DNA from: an uncultured Eubacteriales bacterium | GTDB lineage: Bacteria; Bacillota; Clostridia; Oscillospirales; Oscillospiraceae | DNA length: 64,000 nucleotides | Direction: 5' to 3' | NCBI GenBank assembly: GCA_934597725.1 | Contig: CAKTSK010000003.1 | Location: 1-64,000, forward strand | Shown here: piece after piece, positions 48,145 through 58,094 of the stretch | Numbering within the stretch: the first letter of the stretch is position 1 | How the letters are laid out: every line of letters starts with the position of its first letter | The notes under the pieces: model-generated | Database searches by the model: none | Told to the model about the DNA's origin: nothing | What the model saw: only the letters and a program-made list of their open reading frames with translations | Translations under genes and position numbers: made by a program

Positions 48145-51100
48145 ATGCTGCGGATTCTCACCGGCCGGGCCGGCAGCGGAAAGACTGCCTGGACCCTGGC
48201 CCGCATGAAAGAGGAGGGGACCCGCCGGCCCCAGCTGCTGGTGGTGCCGGAGCAGGCCTCCTTTGAGATGGAAGTGCGCCTGTGCCGGGACAACGGCAAC
48301 CAGGCCGGGGCCTATGGGGAGGTGCTCTCCTTCACCCGTCTGGCCAATCGGGTCCTGACCCGCACCGGCGGCGCGGCCCGCCCGGTGCTGGACGAGGGGG
48401 GACGGCTGCTGACCATGTACGACGCCCTGCGGGGGGTGCAGGCCAACCTGACCGTCTATGCCCTGCCCGCCCGGAAGCCGGAGTTTCTGGCCAGCCTGCT
48501 GACCACCATGGACGAGCTGAAAAGCTGCTGCGTCACCGGCAGCCAGCTGCTCCAGGTGGGGGAGGAGACCGAGGGACTGGACGGAGAAAAGCTCCGGGAC
48601 CTGGGCCTCATCTTCGGGGCCTATGAGGCCCTCACGGCCCGGGGGGCCATGGACCCCCGGGACCGCCTGACCCGTCTGGCAGAGGGCTTGCAGCAGACCC
48701 CTTTCTTCCGGGACCGGGATGTGTATCTGGACGGGTTTACCGACTTTACGCCCCAGCAGGGTCTGGTGCTGGAACAGATGCTCCGGCAGGCCCCCACGGT
48801 CACCGTCTCGCTGACCTGGGACGCGGCAGAGGACGAGGGGATCTTCGCGCCGGCAGCGCAGACCATCGCCCGGCTGAAGCGTCTGGCGGCCCGGGTGGGC
48901 TGTCCGGTGACAGAGGTGACCTGTGTGTCTGACCACCCCCAGAGGACCCCGCCCCTGGCCCATGTGGAGCAGGCCCTGTTCCGGCCGCCCCTTGCGCCCT
49001 ACCAAGGCCCCTGGGACGACAGCGTCGTCGTGCGGGTGCTGCCCTCCCCCCGGGAGGAGGTGGCCTGGGCGGCGGGCGAGATCCGGGAACTGGTGCGGCG
49101 GGGAGAGGTCCGCTGCCGGGACATCGTGATCGCCGCCCGGAACATCGACCCCTATTGGGAGCAGCTGGAGGGCATCTTTGCCCAGTATGAGCTGCCGCTG
49201 TTCCAGGCGGACAAAACGGATATTTTGCAAAAACCCCTCTTCACGCTGGTCACCGCCGCCCTGGATACCGTGACCGGAGGCTATCTTTACGAGGATGTCT
49301 TTCGCTATCTGAAAACAGGGCTGGCCGGCCTCACCCCCGAGGAGTGTGACCGGTTGGAGAACTATGTCCTCACCTGGGACCTGTGGGGCAGCCGCTGGAC
49401 GGCCTCCCAAGGCTGGACCCTCCACCCCGGCGGCTACCACCAGCAGTTCACCCCCGAGGACGAAGCCGAGCTGGCGGACCTCAACGCCCTGCGCCTGCGG
49501 GTCATCACCCCGCTGGAACATCTGCGGAAGCAGGCGGGGGGGACCCTCGGCCAGCAGGTGCTGGCGCTCTATCGCTTTCTGGAGGAGATCCAGGCCCCGG
49601 AGGCCCTGGAAGCCCGGAGCGCCCTCTTGCTGGACCGGGGCGAGCCGGAACTGGCCCGGCAGGTCAGCCAGCTTTGGGAGATCTTCTGCGGCGCGCTGGA
49701 ACAGTGCTACGGGATGCTGGGGGAGAGAGAGGCCGAGCTGGGCGAGTTTTCCCGGCTGCTGCGGCTGCTGCTGTCCCGGTACAGCGTGGGGACCATCCCG
49801 GCCTCTCTGGACCGGGTGACGGCCGGCGACGCCCAGCGGCTGGGAGGACGGGCCTGCAAGGTCCTGTTCCTGCTGGGCGCGGACGAGAGCGCCATTCCCC
49901 AGGTCACCCCCGGCCAGGGCCTGCTCACCGACCGGGACCGGGAGCTGTTGGAGGACTACGGCCTGACCCTCTCCCCCCGGCTGGAAGAAAAGATCAGCCG
50001 GGAAAACACCATCGTCTATACCACCTGTGCCCAGCCCACCCGGCGGCTGTATGTCTCCTGGGCCGCTCAGGGGGAGGGCGGCGGCGAAAAGCGGCCCTCC
50101 TTTTTGGTCCGGCGTCTGGAGACCCTCTTCCCCCAGGCCGGGGGAACGGGGCGCCCCGCCCCTTCCCCTGACCGGCTGCGGGCCATGGCGGCCCGTCTGC
50201 CGGAGGTTCGGGCGGCGCTGTCGGAAGATGCCGCCTGCCGCCGGGTGTTCCGGCAGCTGGAACGGGGCCGGCAGTGGCGGCGGGGGCATCTCTCTCCGGG
50301 GGCGGTGCGGGCGCTGTATGGGGAGAAGGTGGCCATGTCCGCCTCCCGGATGGATCAGTACCGCTCCTGCCACTTTGCCTACTTCCTCCGCTATGGGCTG
50401 GGGGCGCGGGAGCGCCGGCCGGCGGGGTTCCACGGGCCGGAGTACGGCACCTTCATCCATTTTGTGCTGGAATTTGTCCTGCGGGCGGCGAAAGAGGAGG
50501 GGGGCGCTCCGCAGCTCTCCGACCAGCGTCTGGAAGAGCTGACCACCCAGGCGATCGCGGCCTATGTGGCCCAGGAGCTGGGCGGGATGGCCCAGCAGAC
50601 GCCCCGGTTTCAATACCTGTTCCGCCGCCTGGAACACAACGTCCGGGCGGTGGTGCAGAACGTGACCGAGGAGCTGCGGTCCTCGGACTTTCAGCCGATC
50701 CTGTTCGAGCTGGGCTTCGGGCCGGGGCAGACCTTGCCGCCAGTGGAACTCAAGGAGGCCGGCGTGACTTTGCGTCTGTCCGGCTTTGTGGACCGGGTGG
50801 ACGGTTGGGTCCGGGACGGTCGGCTCTATCTGCGGGTGGTCGACTATAAGACCGGCCGCCAGTCCTTCGACTTGACAGAGGTCTGGCACGGGCTGGGCCT
50901 GCAAATGCTGCTCTATCTGTTCACCCTGGAAGAGCGGGGGGAACGGCTGTTCGGGCAGCCGCCCATTCCGGCGGGGGTGCTCTACCTGCCTGCCCGGGAC
51001 GCCATGATCGCCGGCAGCCGCACCATGGACGAGGCCACCCGCCGGAAGCTGCTGGACAAGGAGCTGGTGCGCCGGGGCCTGGTGCTGGACGACGAGGCGG

Positions 51101-51471
51101 TCTTACAGGCCATGGAGCACAGCGAAGGGGGCCTGCGGTTCCTCCCTCTGCGGGTGAGCGCCCGGACGGGAAAGATCACCGGCGACGCGCTGGTGAACGC
51201 CCAGAAGCTGGGACGGCTGAAAAAGCACATCCAGCAGGTATTGAGCGAGATCTGTCAGGAGATCGCCCGGGGCAACATCGACGCCGATCCCTTCTGGCGG
51301 GGGCCGGAGAAGAACGCCTGTCAGTTCTGTCCTTTCTTCCGGGCCTGCCAGTTTGAAGCGGATCAGGACCGGCGGCATTGGGTGCCGTCGGTGAAAAACA
51401 AGGATTTCTGGGACTGGCTGGCCCAGAAAGAGGAAGGAGAGGAAGACCATGGCGGTCAAACGGACGCCTGA
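48145..51471 (+). CDS. addB: ATP-dependent nuclease/helicase subunit B (AddB)
   Basis: A 1108-residue subunit of the AddAB recombination-repair nuclease. Walker A GRAGSGKT (7-14) is at the extreme N-terminus. The C-terminal RecB-like nuclease domain (VVDYKTGRQSFDL) is enclosed by the cysteines of an Fe-S cluster, YRSCHFAYFLRY and CQFCPFFRAC, as in Bacillus AddB. RBS GAGGGAGGA. Overlaps addA by 23 bp. Confidence 0.95.
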   Translation: MLRILTGRAGSGKTAWTLARMKEEGTRRPQLLVVPEQASFEMEVRLCRDNGNQAGAYGEVLSFTRLANRVLTRTGGAARPVLDEGGRLLTMYDALRGVQANLTVYALPARKPEFLASLLTTMDELKSCCVTGSQLLQVGEETEGLDGEKLRDLGLIFGAYEALTARGAMDPRDRLTRLAEGLQQTPFFRDRDVYLDGFTDFTPQQGLVLEQMLRQAPTVTVSLTWDAAEDEGIFAPAAQTIARLKRLAARVGCPVTEVTCVSDHPQRTPPLAHVEQALFRPPLAPYQGPWDDSVVVRVLPSPREEVAWAAGEIRELVRRGEVRCRDIVIAARNIDPYWEQLEGIFAQYELPLFQADKTDILQKPLFTLVTAALDTVTGGYLYEDVFRYLKTGLAGLTPEECDRLENYVLTWDLWGSRWTASQGWTLHPGGYHQQFTPEDEAELADLNALRLRVITPLEHLRKQAGGTLGQQVLALYRFLEEIQAPEALEARSALLLDRGEPELARQVSQLWEIFCGALEQCYGMLGEREAELGEFSRLLRLLLSRYSVGTIPASLDRVTAGDAQRLGGRACKVLFLLGADESAIPQVTPGQGLLTDRDRELLEDYGLTLSPRLEEKISRENTIVYTTCAQPTRRLYVSWAAQGEGGGEKRPSFLVRRLETLFPQAGGTGRPAPSPDRLRAMAARLPEVRAALSEDAACRRVFRQLERGRQWRRGHLSPGAVRALYGEKVAMSASRMDQYRSCHFAYFLRYGLGARERRPAGFHGPEYGTFIHFVLEFVLRAAKEEGGAPQLSDQRLEELTTQAIAAYVAQELGGMAQQTPRFQYLFRRLEHNVRAVVQNVTEELRSSDFQPILFELGFGPGQTLPPVELKEAGVTLRLSGFVDRVDGWVRDGRLYLRVVDYKTGRQSFDLTEVWHGLGLQMLLYLFTLEERGERLFGQPPIPAGVLYLPARDAMIAGSRTMDEATRRKLLDKELVRRGLVLDDEAVLQAMEHSEGGLRFLPLRVSARTGKITGDALVNAQKLGRLKKHIQQVLSEICQEIARGNIDADPFWRGPEKNACQFCPFFRACQFEADQDRRHWVPSVKNKDFWDWLAQKEEGEEDHGGQTDA

Positions 51472-54400
51472 ACAGGAGGCGGTGGTCAAAAACCGGGGCG
51501 GCGGTCTGCTGGTCTCCGCAGCGGCCGGGTCGGGCAAGACCCGGGTGCTGGTGGAGCGGCTGATGGACCGCATCCTTTCTGAGGGAAAGAACATCGACGA
51601 GTTTTTGATCATCACCTTCACCCGGGCCGCCGCAGAGGAGCTGCGGGGGCGCATCGCCCAGGAGATCGCCGAGGCCCTGGCCCAGCAGCCGGACAACGCC
51701 CACCTGCGGCGGCAGACCGTCCGGCTCTACCAGACCCAGATCTCCACCATCCACGCCTTCTGTACCGTCCTGCTGCGCCAGTGGGGCCAGCTGCTGGACC
51801 TGCCCGGGGACTTTATCCTCTGCGAAGAGGAGGACGCCCAGGTCCTCATGGTGCGGACCCTGGACCGGGTGCTGGAAGAGCGGTACGAAGGGATCGACCC
51901 GGAGGGAGACTTTGCCAAGCTGCTGGACATCCTCACCGCCGGCCGGGACGACAGCCGGCTGATGGACATTGTGCTGGACATATACGGCAAGACCCAGAGC
52001 GCCGAGGACCCGCTGGCCTGGCTGGAAGCCCAGCGGCAGGCCCTGGATCTGTCTGCGGTCACCGACGTGGGCCAGACCCTCTGGGGCGCCCTGCTGCTGG
52101 AGGAGGCGGCCCAGACCGCCGCCTATTGGGAGCGGCAGCTGGCCCGGGCCTGTGACCTGGCCCAGACAGACCCCGCCCTGGAAAAAGCCTATCTGGACAG
52201 TTTGGAGACCACCCGGCAGGACTTGGTGCAGCTGGTCCAAGCGGCCAAGGAGAACTGGGACCGGGCGGCTTCTGTGACGATCTCCTTCCCCAAGCTCAAG
52301 GCGGCCCGCGGCGTAGAGGACCCGGCTGTCCAGGAGCAGATCAAAGCCATCCGCAGCCGGTGCAAGAAGGCGGTGGAGGAGCTGGAAAGCCAGTTCGTCA
52401 GCCCCAGCGCGCCGCTGTTGGAGGACATGGCCCTGGTCTACCCGGCTATGGCCGGGCTGCTGGACCTGGTAGAAACCTTTTCCCAGGCCTACAGCCAGGA
52501 GAAGAAAAAGCGGTCGATGCTGGATTTTTCCGACCTGGAACACTGTGCCGTCCGCCTTCTGGTGGACGAGCATGGTCAGCCCACCCCGCTGGCCCGCCAG
52601 TGGGGCAGCCAGTATGTGGAGATCATGGTGGACGAATACCAGGACACCAACCAGGTACAGAACACCATCTTCCGGGCGTTGTCCCAGCAGGGCCGCAACC
52701 TGTTTATGGTGGGGGACGTGAAGCAGTCCATCTACCGCTTCCGTCTGGCCGACCCCACCATTTTTCTGGAAAAATACCGCACCTTCCTTCCCCACGATCA
52801 GGCGCAGCCGGGGCAGGACCGGCGGATCACCCTGTCCAAGAATTTCCGCTCCCGGCCCCAGGTGCTGGAAGCGGCCAACGATCTGTTCCGCAACATCATG
52901 TCCGAGCAGCTGGGTGAGATGGCGTATACCGACGCGGAAGCCCTCTATCCCGGCGGGACCTTCCCGGCAGGAGCGGGCTATGAGACGGAGCTGCATGTGC
53001 TGGACTTTACCCAGGACCCCGCCCTGACCGAGGACAAGCAGAACCGGAGCGCGTTGGAGGCCCGCTTCGTGGCCCGGCGGATCGCCGCCCTGCTGGCAGA
53101 GGGCTTCCCCGTCTCAGACGGCGCCGGGGGGACCCGCCCGCTGCGGTCGGATGACATCGCGATTCTGCTGCGCTCGCCGGGGCCGGTGCGCGCCTACTAT
53201 ACCCAGGCTTTGGATGAGCAGGGGGTGGGCTGGTCTGCCGAGGAGGGGGCCGATCTGTTCCAGACCACGGAGATCTCTGTGGCGCTGTCCTGGCTGCAAA
53301 TCATCGACAACCCCCGCCAGGATATCCCCCTGCTGGCGGTGCTGCGCTCGCCGGTGGTGGGCTTCTCCGGGGACCGGCTGGCGGAGATCCGCACCCTGGC
53401 GGAGGGCTCGTTCTATGCTGCGCTGCTGGCGGCAGGAGAACAGGGGTGGCCGGACTGTGTGGACTTTCTGGCCCTGCTGGCCGACCTGCGCTTTGTGGCG
53501 GGGGAGCAGAGCAGCCACCAGATCCTTTGGGACCTCTACCGGCGCACGGAGATGCTGGAGGTCTTTGGCGCGCTGCCCGAGGGAGACCAGCGCCGGGAAA
53601 ACCTGCTGACCTTTGTGCAGCTGGCCCGCCGGTTTGAGGGAACGGGCCACAAGGGCCTCTTTGGCTTCCTGCTGCACCTGGACCGGGTCCGGGAGAGCGG
53701 CGGCCTGCGGCAGCCTCCCGGCGCGCCCTCGGAGGAGGCCGGGGTGAAGATCTTGTCCATCCACCGCTCCAAGGGCTTGGAATACCCCGTGGTGTTCCTG
53801 TGCGGCCTGGGGCGGCGGTTCAACTACAGCGACCTCCAGAAGCCCGTCCTCTTTCATCCCAAGCTGGGGCTGGGCCCCAAGGGGCTGGACCGGGAGACCA
53901 TGGTGGCCTTCCCCACGCTGGCCCGGTCCGGCGTGGCCCTGGCCCTGAAAAAGGAGCTGCTGGCAGAGGAGATGCGCCTGCTCTATGTGGCCATGACCCG
54001 GGCCAAGGAGAAGCTCATCCTCACCCACAGCCTGTCCTATGGGGTCACGGACCTGAAGAACCTGGCCGAGGGGGTCAGCTGTCCTGCCGATCCCCGGGTG
54101 CTGGCCGGGTGCAGCAGTGTGGGGCAGTGGGTCCTGCTCACGGCCCTGGCCCGGCCGGAGGGGACCGCCCTGCGGCAGGCCATGGAGCGGGAGGCTCTCC
54201 CCCTGCCGCTGGCCGACTTCGGCCCCCCTTGGAAGATCTGTTACCATGGGGGCGCCGTCTCTCAGGAGGTGACGGCCCGCCCCGCCGCCCAGCACCGCCA
54301 GGAAGAAACAGACTTGTCGCCAGAAGAACTGCTGGCCCGGCTGCGCTGGCACTCCCCCTATCAACAGGCAGCGGCCACCCCCGCCAAGGTCACCGCGACG

Positions 54401-55027
54401 CAAGTCGCGGCTGAGGAAGGGGAGGAGACCGGGGTGTTCCTGCTGCGCCAGACCCAGCCGGAGGAACCCGCCCCCTTCTACCGGCCCCAGTTTGCCCAGC
54501 GGGCCCTGGGCCTCACCGCCGCCCAGCGGGGCACGGCCATCCACACGGTGATGCAGAGCATCCGGCTGTCCCACACCGATTCGGCAGCAGCGGTACAGCA
54601 GGAGGTGGACCGCCTGGTGGCCCAGGAGTACCTCACGCCGGAGCAGGCCCGGACCGTGGACCCGGCTGCCGTGGCCCGGTTTTTTGCCAGTCCGCTGGGC
54701 CGGCAGCTGCGGCAGAGCGACAGCCTCCGCCGGGAGGCCCCCTTTTCCGTCCTGGCCGAGGCCCGGCAGTTCTATCCCCAGGTCCCACCGGGGGAGCAGG
54801 TGCTGCTGCAAGGGGTCATCGACTGCTGGTTTGAGACCCCCGAGGGGATCACCCTGGTGGATTTTAAGACCGACCGCATCCCGCCCGCCGCGCTGGAGGA
54901 GCGCAGCCGGCGCTACCGGGGGCAGATGGCGGCCTATGCCTACGCCCTGGAACAGGTCACCGGAAAGCCTGTGGTCCATCGCCTGCTGTGGTTTCTGGCC
55001 CTGGGCGTGGGGGTAGACGTGTCGTGA
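51449..55027 (+). CDS. addA: ATP-dependent helicase/nuclease subunit A (AddA)
   Basis: A 1192-residue UvrD-type helicase with a C-terminal nuclease. Walker A SAAAGSGKT (23-31), motif II MVDEYQDTN, motif III GDVKQSIYRFR, and motif VI YVAMTRAKE. The nuclease site is GVIDCWFETPEGITLVDFKT near residue 1120. It processes double-strand ends with AddB. RBS AAGGAGAGGAAG. Confidence 0.96.
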   Translation: MAVKRTPEQEAVVKNRGGGLLVSAAAGSGKTRVLVERLMDRILSEGKNIDEFLIITFTRAAAEELRGRIAQEIAEALAQQPDNAHLRRQTVRLYQTQISTIHAFCTVLLRQWGQLLDLPGDFILCEEEDAQVLMVRTLDRVLEERYEGIDPEGDFAKLLDILTAGRDDSRLMDIVLDIYGKTQSAEDPLAWLEAQRQALDLSAVTDVGQTLWGALLLEEAAQTAAYWERQLARACDLAQTDPALEKAYLDSLETTRQDLVQLVQAAKENWDRAASVTISFPKLKAARGVEDPAVQEQIKAIRSRCKKAVEELESQFVSPSAPLLEDMALVYPAMAGLLDLVETFSQAYSQEKKKRSMLDFSDLEHCAVRLLVDEHGQPTPLARQWGSQYVEIMVDEYQDTNQVQNTIFRALSQQGRNLFMVGDVKQSIYRFRLADPTIFLEKYRTFLPHDQAQPGQDRRITLSKNFRSRPQVLEAANDLFRNIMSEQLGEMAYTDAEALYPGGTFPAGAGYETELHVLDFTQDPALTEDKQNRSALEARFVARRIAALLAEGFPVSDGAGGTRPLRSDDIAILLRSPGPVRAYYTQALDEQGVGWSAEEGADLFQTTEISVALSWLQIIDNPRQDIPLLAVLRSPVVGFSGDRLAEIRTLAEGSFYAALLAAGEQGWPDCVDFLALLADLRFVAGEQSSHQILWDLYRRTEMLEVFGALPEGDQRRENLLTFVQLARRFEGTGHKGLFGFLLHLDRVRESGGLRQPPGAPSEEAGVKILSIHRSKGLEYPVVFLCGLGRRFNYSDLQKPVLFHPKLGLGPKGLDRETMVAFPTLARSGVALALKKELLAEEMRLLYVAMTRAKEKLILTHSLSYGVTDLKNLAEGVSCPADPRVLAGCSSVGQWVLLTALARPEGTALRQAMEREALPLPLADFGPPWKICYHGGAVSQEVTARPAAQHRQEETDLSPEELLARLRWHSPYQQAAATPAKVTATQVAAEEGEETGVFLLRQTQPEEPAPFYRPQFAQRALGLTAAQRGTAIHTVMQSIRLSHTDSAAAVQQEVDRLVAQEYLTPEQARTVDPAAVARFFASPLGRQLRQSDSLRREAPFSVLAEARQFYPQVPPGEQVLLQGVIDCWFETPEGITLVDFKTDRIPPAALEERSRRYRGQMAAYAYALEQVTGKPVVHRLLWFLALGVGVDVS

Positions 55028-55062
55028 GTCCAAAAAAAGTTCAAGATTTGTGAAAAAAAGAG

Positions 55063-55091
55063 TTGCATTTTCCTGCGAAAAGTGCTATCAT
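55063..55091 (+). promoter_or_regulatory. Sigma-A promoter of rpmE
   Basis: TTGCAT (55063-55068), a 17-bp spacer and TATCAT (55086-55091), in an AT-rich gap after addA. Confidence 0.75.
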
Positions 55092-55148
55092 TTATCATGC
55101 GCTTGCGGAGCGCACATATTTTTTGATACCAGAAAGAGGTGAACACGC

Positions 55149-55352
55149 ATGAAGGAAGGCATCCATCCCAATTATGAGCAGACCACAATCCGTTGTGCTT
55201 GTGGCAACGTGATCGAGACAAGATCTACTAAGAAGGACATCCGAGTAGAAGTTTGCTCCAAGTGTCACCCCTTCTTCACCGGCAAGCAGAAGATGGTGGA
55301 TACTGGCGGACGCGTCAGCCGCTTCAACAAAAAGTTCGGTTTGGAAAACTAA
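55149..55352 (+). CDS. rpmE: 50S ribosomal protein L31, zinc-binding type
   Basis: A 67-residue L31 with all four zinc cysteines: C16 and C18 (RCACG) and C36 and C39 (VCSKCHPF). This is the C+ type; the C- paralogue is usually induced by zinc starvation. RBS AAAGAGGTG. It has its own promoter and terminator. Confidence 0.97.
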   Translation: MKEGIHPNYEQTTIRCACGNVIETRSTKKDIRVEVCSKCHPFFTGKQKMVDTGGRVSRFNKKFGLEN

Positions 55353-55368
55353 AAGATTTTGTCTTTGG

Positions 55369-55396
55369 ACCCGTGCCCTCCCGGCACGGGTTTTTC
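55369..55396 (+). terminator. Terminator of rpmE
   Basis: ACCCGTGCC (55369-55377) pairs with GGCACGGGT (55383-55391), then T5. Confidence 0.92.
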
Positions 55397-55492
55397 CGTT
55401 TGTCGAAACAAACGGGGGTTGCGTCCCGGCAGGCCGCATAAACTGGACCAGAGACCTGGTGACAGGTCCCGTGAAAAGAGGAGGTACGCGCC

Positions 55493-55999
55493 ATGTTTCG
55501 CTCCATTGACCCCAAAGACCTGACAGAAAATGTCTTTTCCCTGCTGGCCGACCGGTGGACCCTGATCACCGCCGGGACCCCCCAGCGCTGCAACACCATG
55601 ACCGCCAGTTGGGGCGGCCTGGGTGTGCTGTGGAACAAGCCGGTGGCCACCATCTATGTGCGGCCCCAGCGCCACACCTTTGCCTTTCTGGAGGAACAGG
55701 AGAGCTTTACCCTGTCCTTCTTCTCGCCCCGGTGGAAAAAGCAGCTGGCCTACTGCGGCGCGGTCAGCGGCCGGGACGAGGATAAATTTGCCGCCTGCGG
55801 CTTCCATGTGGCCGGGGAGGGGCAGGCGGCCTATCCCCAGGAAGCCGACTTGGTCCTGGTGTGCCAAAAACGCTACTGGAACGACCTGGACCCGGCCCAC
55901 ATGGACCAGGAAGCCCTGACCCATTACCCGGCCAAGGATTACCACCGGATGTATGTGGGCGAGATCACCCGGGTGCTGGTGAAAACCCAGGAACAATAA
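55493..55999 (+). CDS. Flavin reductase-like FMN-binding protein
   Basis: A 168-residue split-barrel flavin-reductase-like protein. CNTMTASWGGLGVLWNKP and YVRPQRHTFAFLEE are the FMN-phosphate-binding pattern of the family. It may reduce or bind FMN in an NAD(P)H- or electron-transfer reaction; the partner is unknown. RBS GAGGAGGT. hflX starts 20 bp downstream. Confidence 0.82.
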   Translation: MFRSIDPKDLTENVFSLLADRWTLITAGTPQRCNTMTASWGGLGVLWNKPVATIYVRPQRHTFAFLEEQESFTLSFFSPRWKKQLAYCGAVSGRDEDKFAACGFHVAGEGQAAYPQEADLVLVCQKRYWNDLDPAHMDQEALTHYPAKDYHRMYVGEITRVLVKTQEQ

Positions 56000-56019
56000 A
56001 CAGACAAAGGAGGTCTCCT

Positions 56020-57327
56020 ATGACCGAATATCGCACCGAAGAAAAACGCAACCGTGCCGTTCTGGTGGGCCTGAACGCCAACAGCCTGTCCCGGGAGGAC
56101 AACGCCACCGAAACCAGTATGGAGGAATTGGAGGCCCTGCTGGAGACGGCAGGGGGGGTCTGCGTGGGCAGCGTTCTGCAAAACCGGGACACCCCCGAGG
56201 CCCGGACCTTCATCGGCGAGGGCAAGGTGGCCGAGGTGACCGACCTGGTCAAAGCCCAGGAGGCCGATCTGGTGGTCTTTGACAACGAACTGTCTCCCTC
56301 CCAGCAGCGGGTACTCACCGAGGAAATGGGCGTCCAGGTCATCGACCGGGCCGGGCTGATCCTGGACATCTTTGCCCAGCGGGCCCGGACCAAGGAGGGC
56401 CGGCTCCAGGTGGAGCTGGCCCAATACAAATACCTGCTGCCCCGCCTGACGGGCATGTGGGGCCATCTGGTGCGCCAGACCGCCTCCGGCGGCAAGTCGC
56501 CCATCGGCACCCGCGGCCCCGGCGAGACCCAGCTGGAGACCGACCGCCGCCACATCCGCCGCAAGATCGCCAAGCTCACCGAGGACCTGGAAGAGGTGCG
56601 GCGCATCCGGGCCGTCCAGCGGGACCGGCGGGAGAAGAACGAGGTCCCGGTGGTGGCCATCGTGGGCTATACCAACGCCGGAAAGTCCACCCTGCTCAAC
56701 GCCCTGACCGACGCGGGCATCCCGGCCCGGAACCGGCTCTTCGACACCCTGGACACCACCACCCGGACGCTGGAGATCTCCGACACCTGCACGGTGCTCA
56801 TCTCCGACACGGTGGGCTTTATCCGCAAGCTGCCCCACCACCTGGTGGAGGCCTTCAAGGCGACCCTGGAAGAGCTGAGCTACGCCGACCTGATCCTGCA
56901 CGTCATCGATGCCTCCAACCCCGAGTGGCGGGAGCAGGCGGCGGTGGTGGAAGCCCTCATCTGCCAGCTGGGCGCAGAGCGCACGGCCCGGATCGACGTG
57001 TTCAACAAATCCGACGTCTATGTGGGGGAGATCCGCCCCCATGGGGAGGACATCGTCTCCATCTCCGCCAAGACCGGCGAGGGGCTGGACAAGCTGCTGG
57101 CCATGATCGGCAAGCGGCTGGACACCGGGTTCCACCGGGTCACCCTGTCCCTGCCCTATGACAAGGGGGGCGTGCTGGACATGCTCTACCGGGAAGCCAA
57201 GGTGGAGTCGGTGGAGTATGACCAGACCATCCTGGTCCAGGCGGTCTGCTCGGAAAAGACCGTGGGCCAGGTCAAGGAGTATGTGACCGGGGGCTGGCAG
57301 CCCCCTAAGGAATTCTGGGAGGATTGA
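56020..57327 (+). CDS. hflX: Ribosome-associated GTPase HflX
   Basis: A 435-residue GTPase that splits or rescues stalled ribosomes. The N-terminal HflX domain (VFDNELSPSQQRVL), the glycine-rich GTRGPGETQLETDRR linker, G1 GYTNAGKST, G2/G3 TTTRTLE and DTVGFIRKLP, and G4 NKSD are present. I chose ATG 56020, after AAAGGAGGTCTCCT; the longer frame runs through the flavin reductase gene. Confidence 0.94.
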   Translation: MTEYRTEEKRNRAVLVGLNANSLSREDNATETSMEELEALLETAGGVCVGSVLQNRDTPEARTFIGEGKVAEVTDLVKAQEADLVVFDNELSPSQQRVLTEEMGVQVIDRAGLILDIFAQRARTKEGRLQVELAQYKYLLPRLTGMWGHLVRQTASGGKSPIGTRGPGETQLETDRRHIRRKIAKLTEDLEEVRRIRAVQRDRREKNEVPVVAIVGYTNAGKSTLLNALTDAGIPARNRLFDTLDTTTRTLEISDTCTVLISDTVGFIRKLPHHLVEAFKATLEELSYADLILHVIDASNPEWREQAAVVEALICQLGAERTARIDVFNKSDVYVGEIRPHGEDIVSISAKTGEGLDKLLAMIGKRLDTGFHRVTLSLPYDKGGVLDMLYREAKVESVEYDQTILVQAVCSEKTVGQVKEYVTGGWQPPKEFWED

Positions 57328-57328
57328 C

Positions 57329-57964
57329 ATGGCGGAATACTACGTCCCCGCCCGGGACAGCGAGACGGAATTTACAGAGAAACGCTCCCGGTTCATCGGC
57401 CACCTCTGGAAGGTGGAGACCGAGGAGGAGGCCCGGGAAAAGATCGCCCAGATGAAGGCCAAATACCACGACGCCCGCCACAACTGCTGGTGCTACCTGC
57501 TGCGGGAGGGGAACATCACCCGCTATTCCGACGACGGCGAGCCCCAGGGCACCGCCGGCCAGCCCATGCTGGAAGTCTTCCGGCGGGAAGGGGTGGAGAA
57601 CGTCTGCTGCGTGGTCACCCGCTACTTCGGCGGGGTCCTGCTGGGCACCGGCGGCCTGCTGCGGGCCTACACCCGCTCGGCCAAGGACAGCCTGACCGAG
57701 GCCGGGATCGCCGTGGTGCGCCAGTGGGCGGAGACCGCCGTGGAGTGCCCCTATCCGCTGCTGGAACGGATGAAGCAGGAGATCGCCGCCGCCCAGGGGG
57801 TGCTGGGAGAGATCGAGTACGGCGCCCAGGTCCGCATCCCCGCCCTGCTGCCGGCCGAGAACTGGCCGGCCTATGAGGCCCGGATCACCGAGGTGAGCGC
57901 CGGAAAGGTGGCAGCCCAGCGGCTGGGGGAGGTCTTTCGGGCCGCGCCGGTGGGGGAGCCCTGA
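57329..57964 (+). CDS. YigZ/IMPACT family protein
   Basis: A 211-residue protein with an N-terminal UPF0029/Impact domain (about 15-120; EKRSRFIGHLW, YSDDGEPQGTAGQPML, RYFGGVLLGTGGL) and a C-terminal DUF1949 domain. Members bind nucleic acid or ribosomes; the exact role is unknown. It begins one base after the hflX stop, so the two are coupled. Confidence 0.9.
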   Translation: MAEYYVPARDSETEFTEKRSRFIGHLWKVETEEEAREKIAQMKAKYHDARHNCWCYLLREGNITRYSDDGEPQGTAGQPMLEVFRREGVENVCCVVTRYFGGVLLGTGGLLRAYTRSAKDSLTEAGIAVVRQWAETAVECPYPLLERMKQEIAAAQGVLGEIEYGAQVRIPALLPAENWPAYEARITEVSAGKVAAQRLGEVFRAAPVGEP

Positions 57965-58094
57965 GCCTGCCAACAAAAAATTCACAAAAAGTTTTCCTGA
58001 GAAGCAGGAAACCACACATTTTTTTCGTATAAACTTTTAGACATTCCCTGGATGTGGCGAATGCCCGATGCTGAGGAAAGAGAAGTGAGCAGAC

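Noticed and set aside
48001..50904. A 967-codon minus-strand frame opposite addB
   Set aside because: Same shadow effect. AddB on the plus strand has its Walker and Fe-S motifs, while the minus frame has none and crosses gene boundaries.
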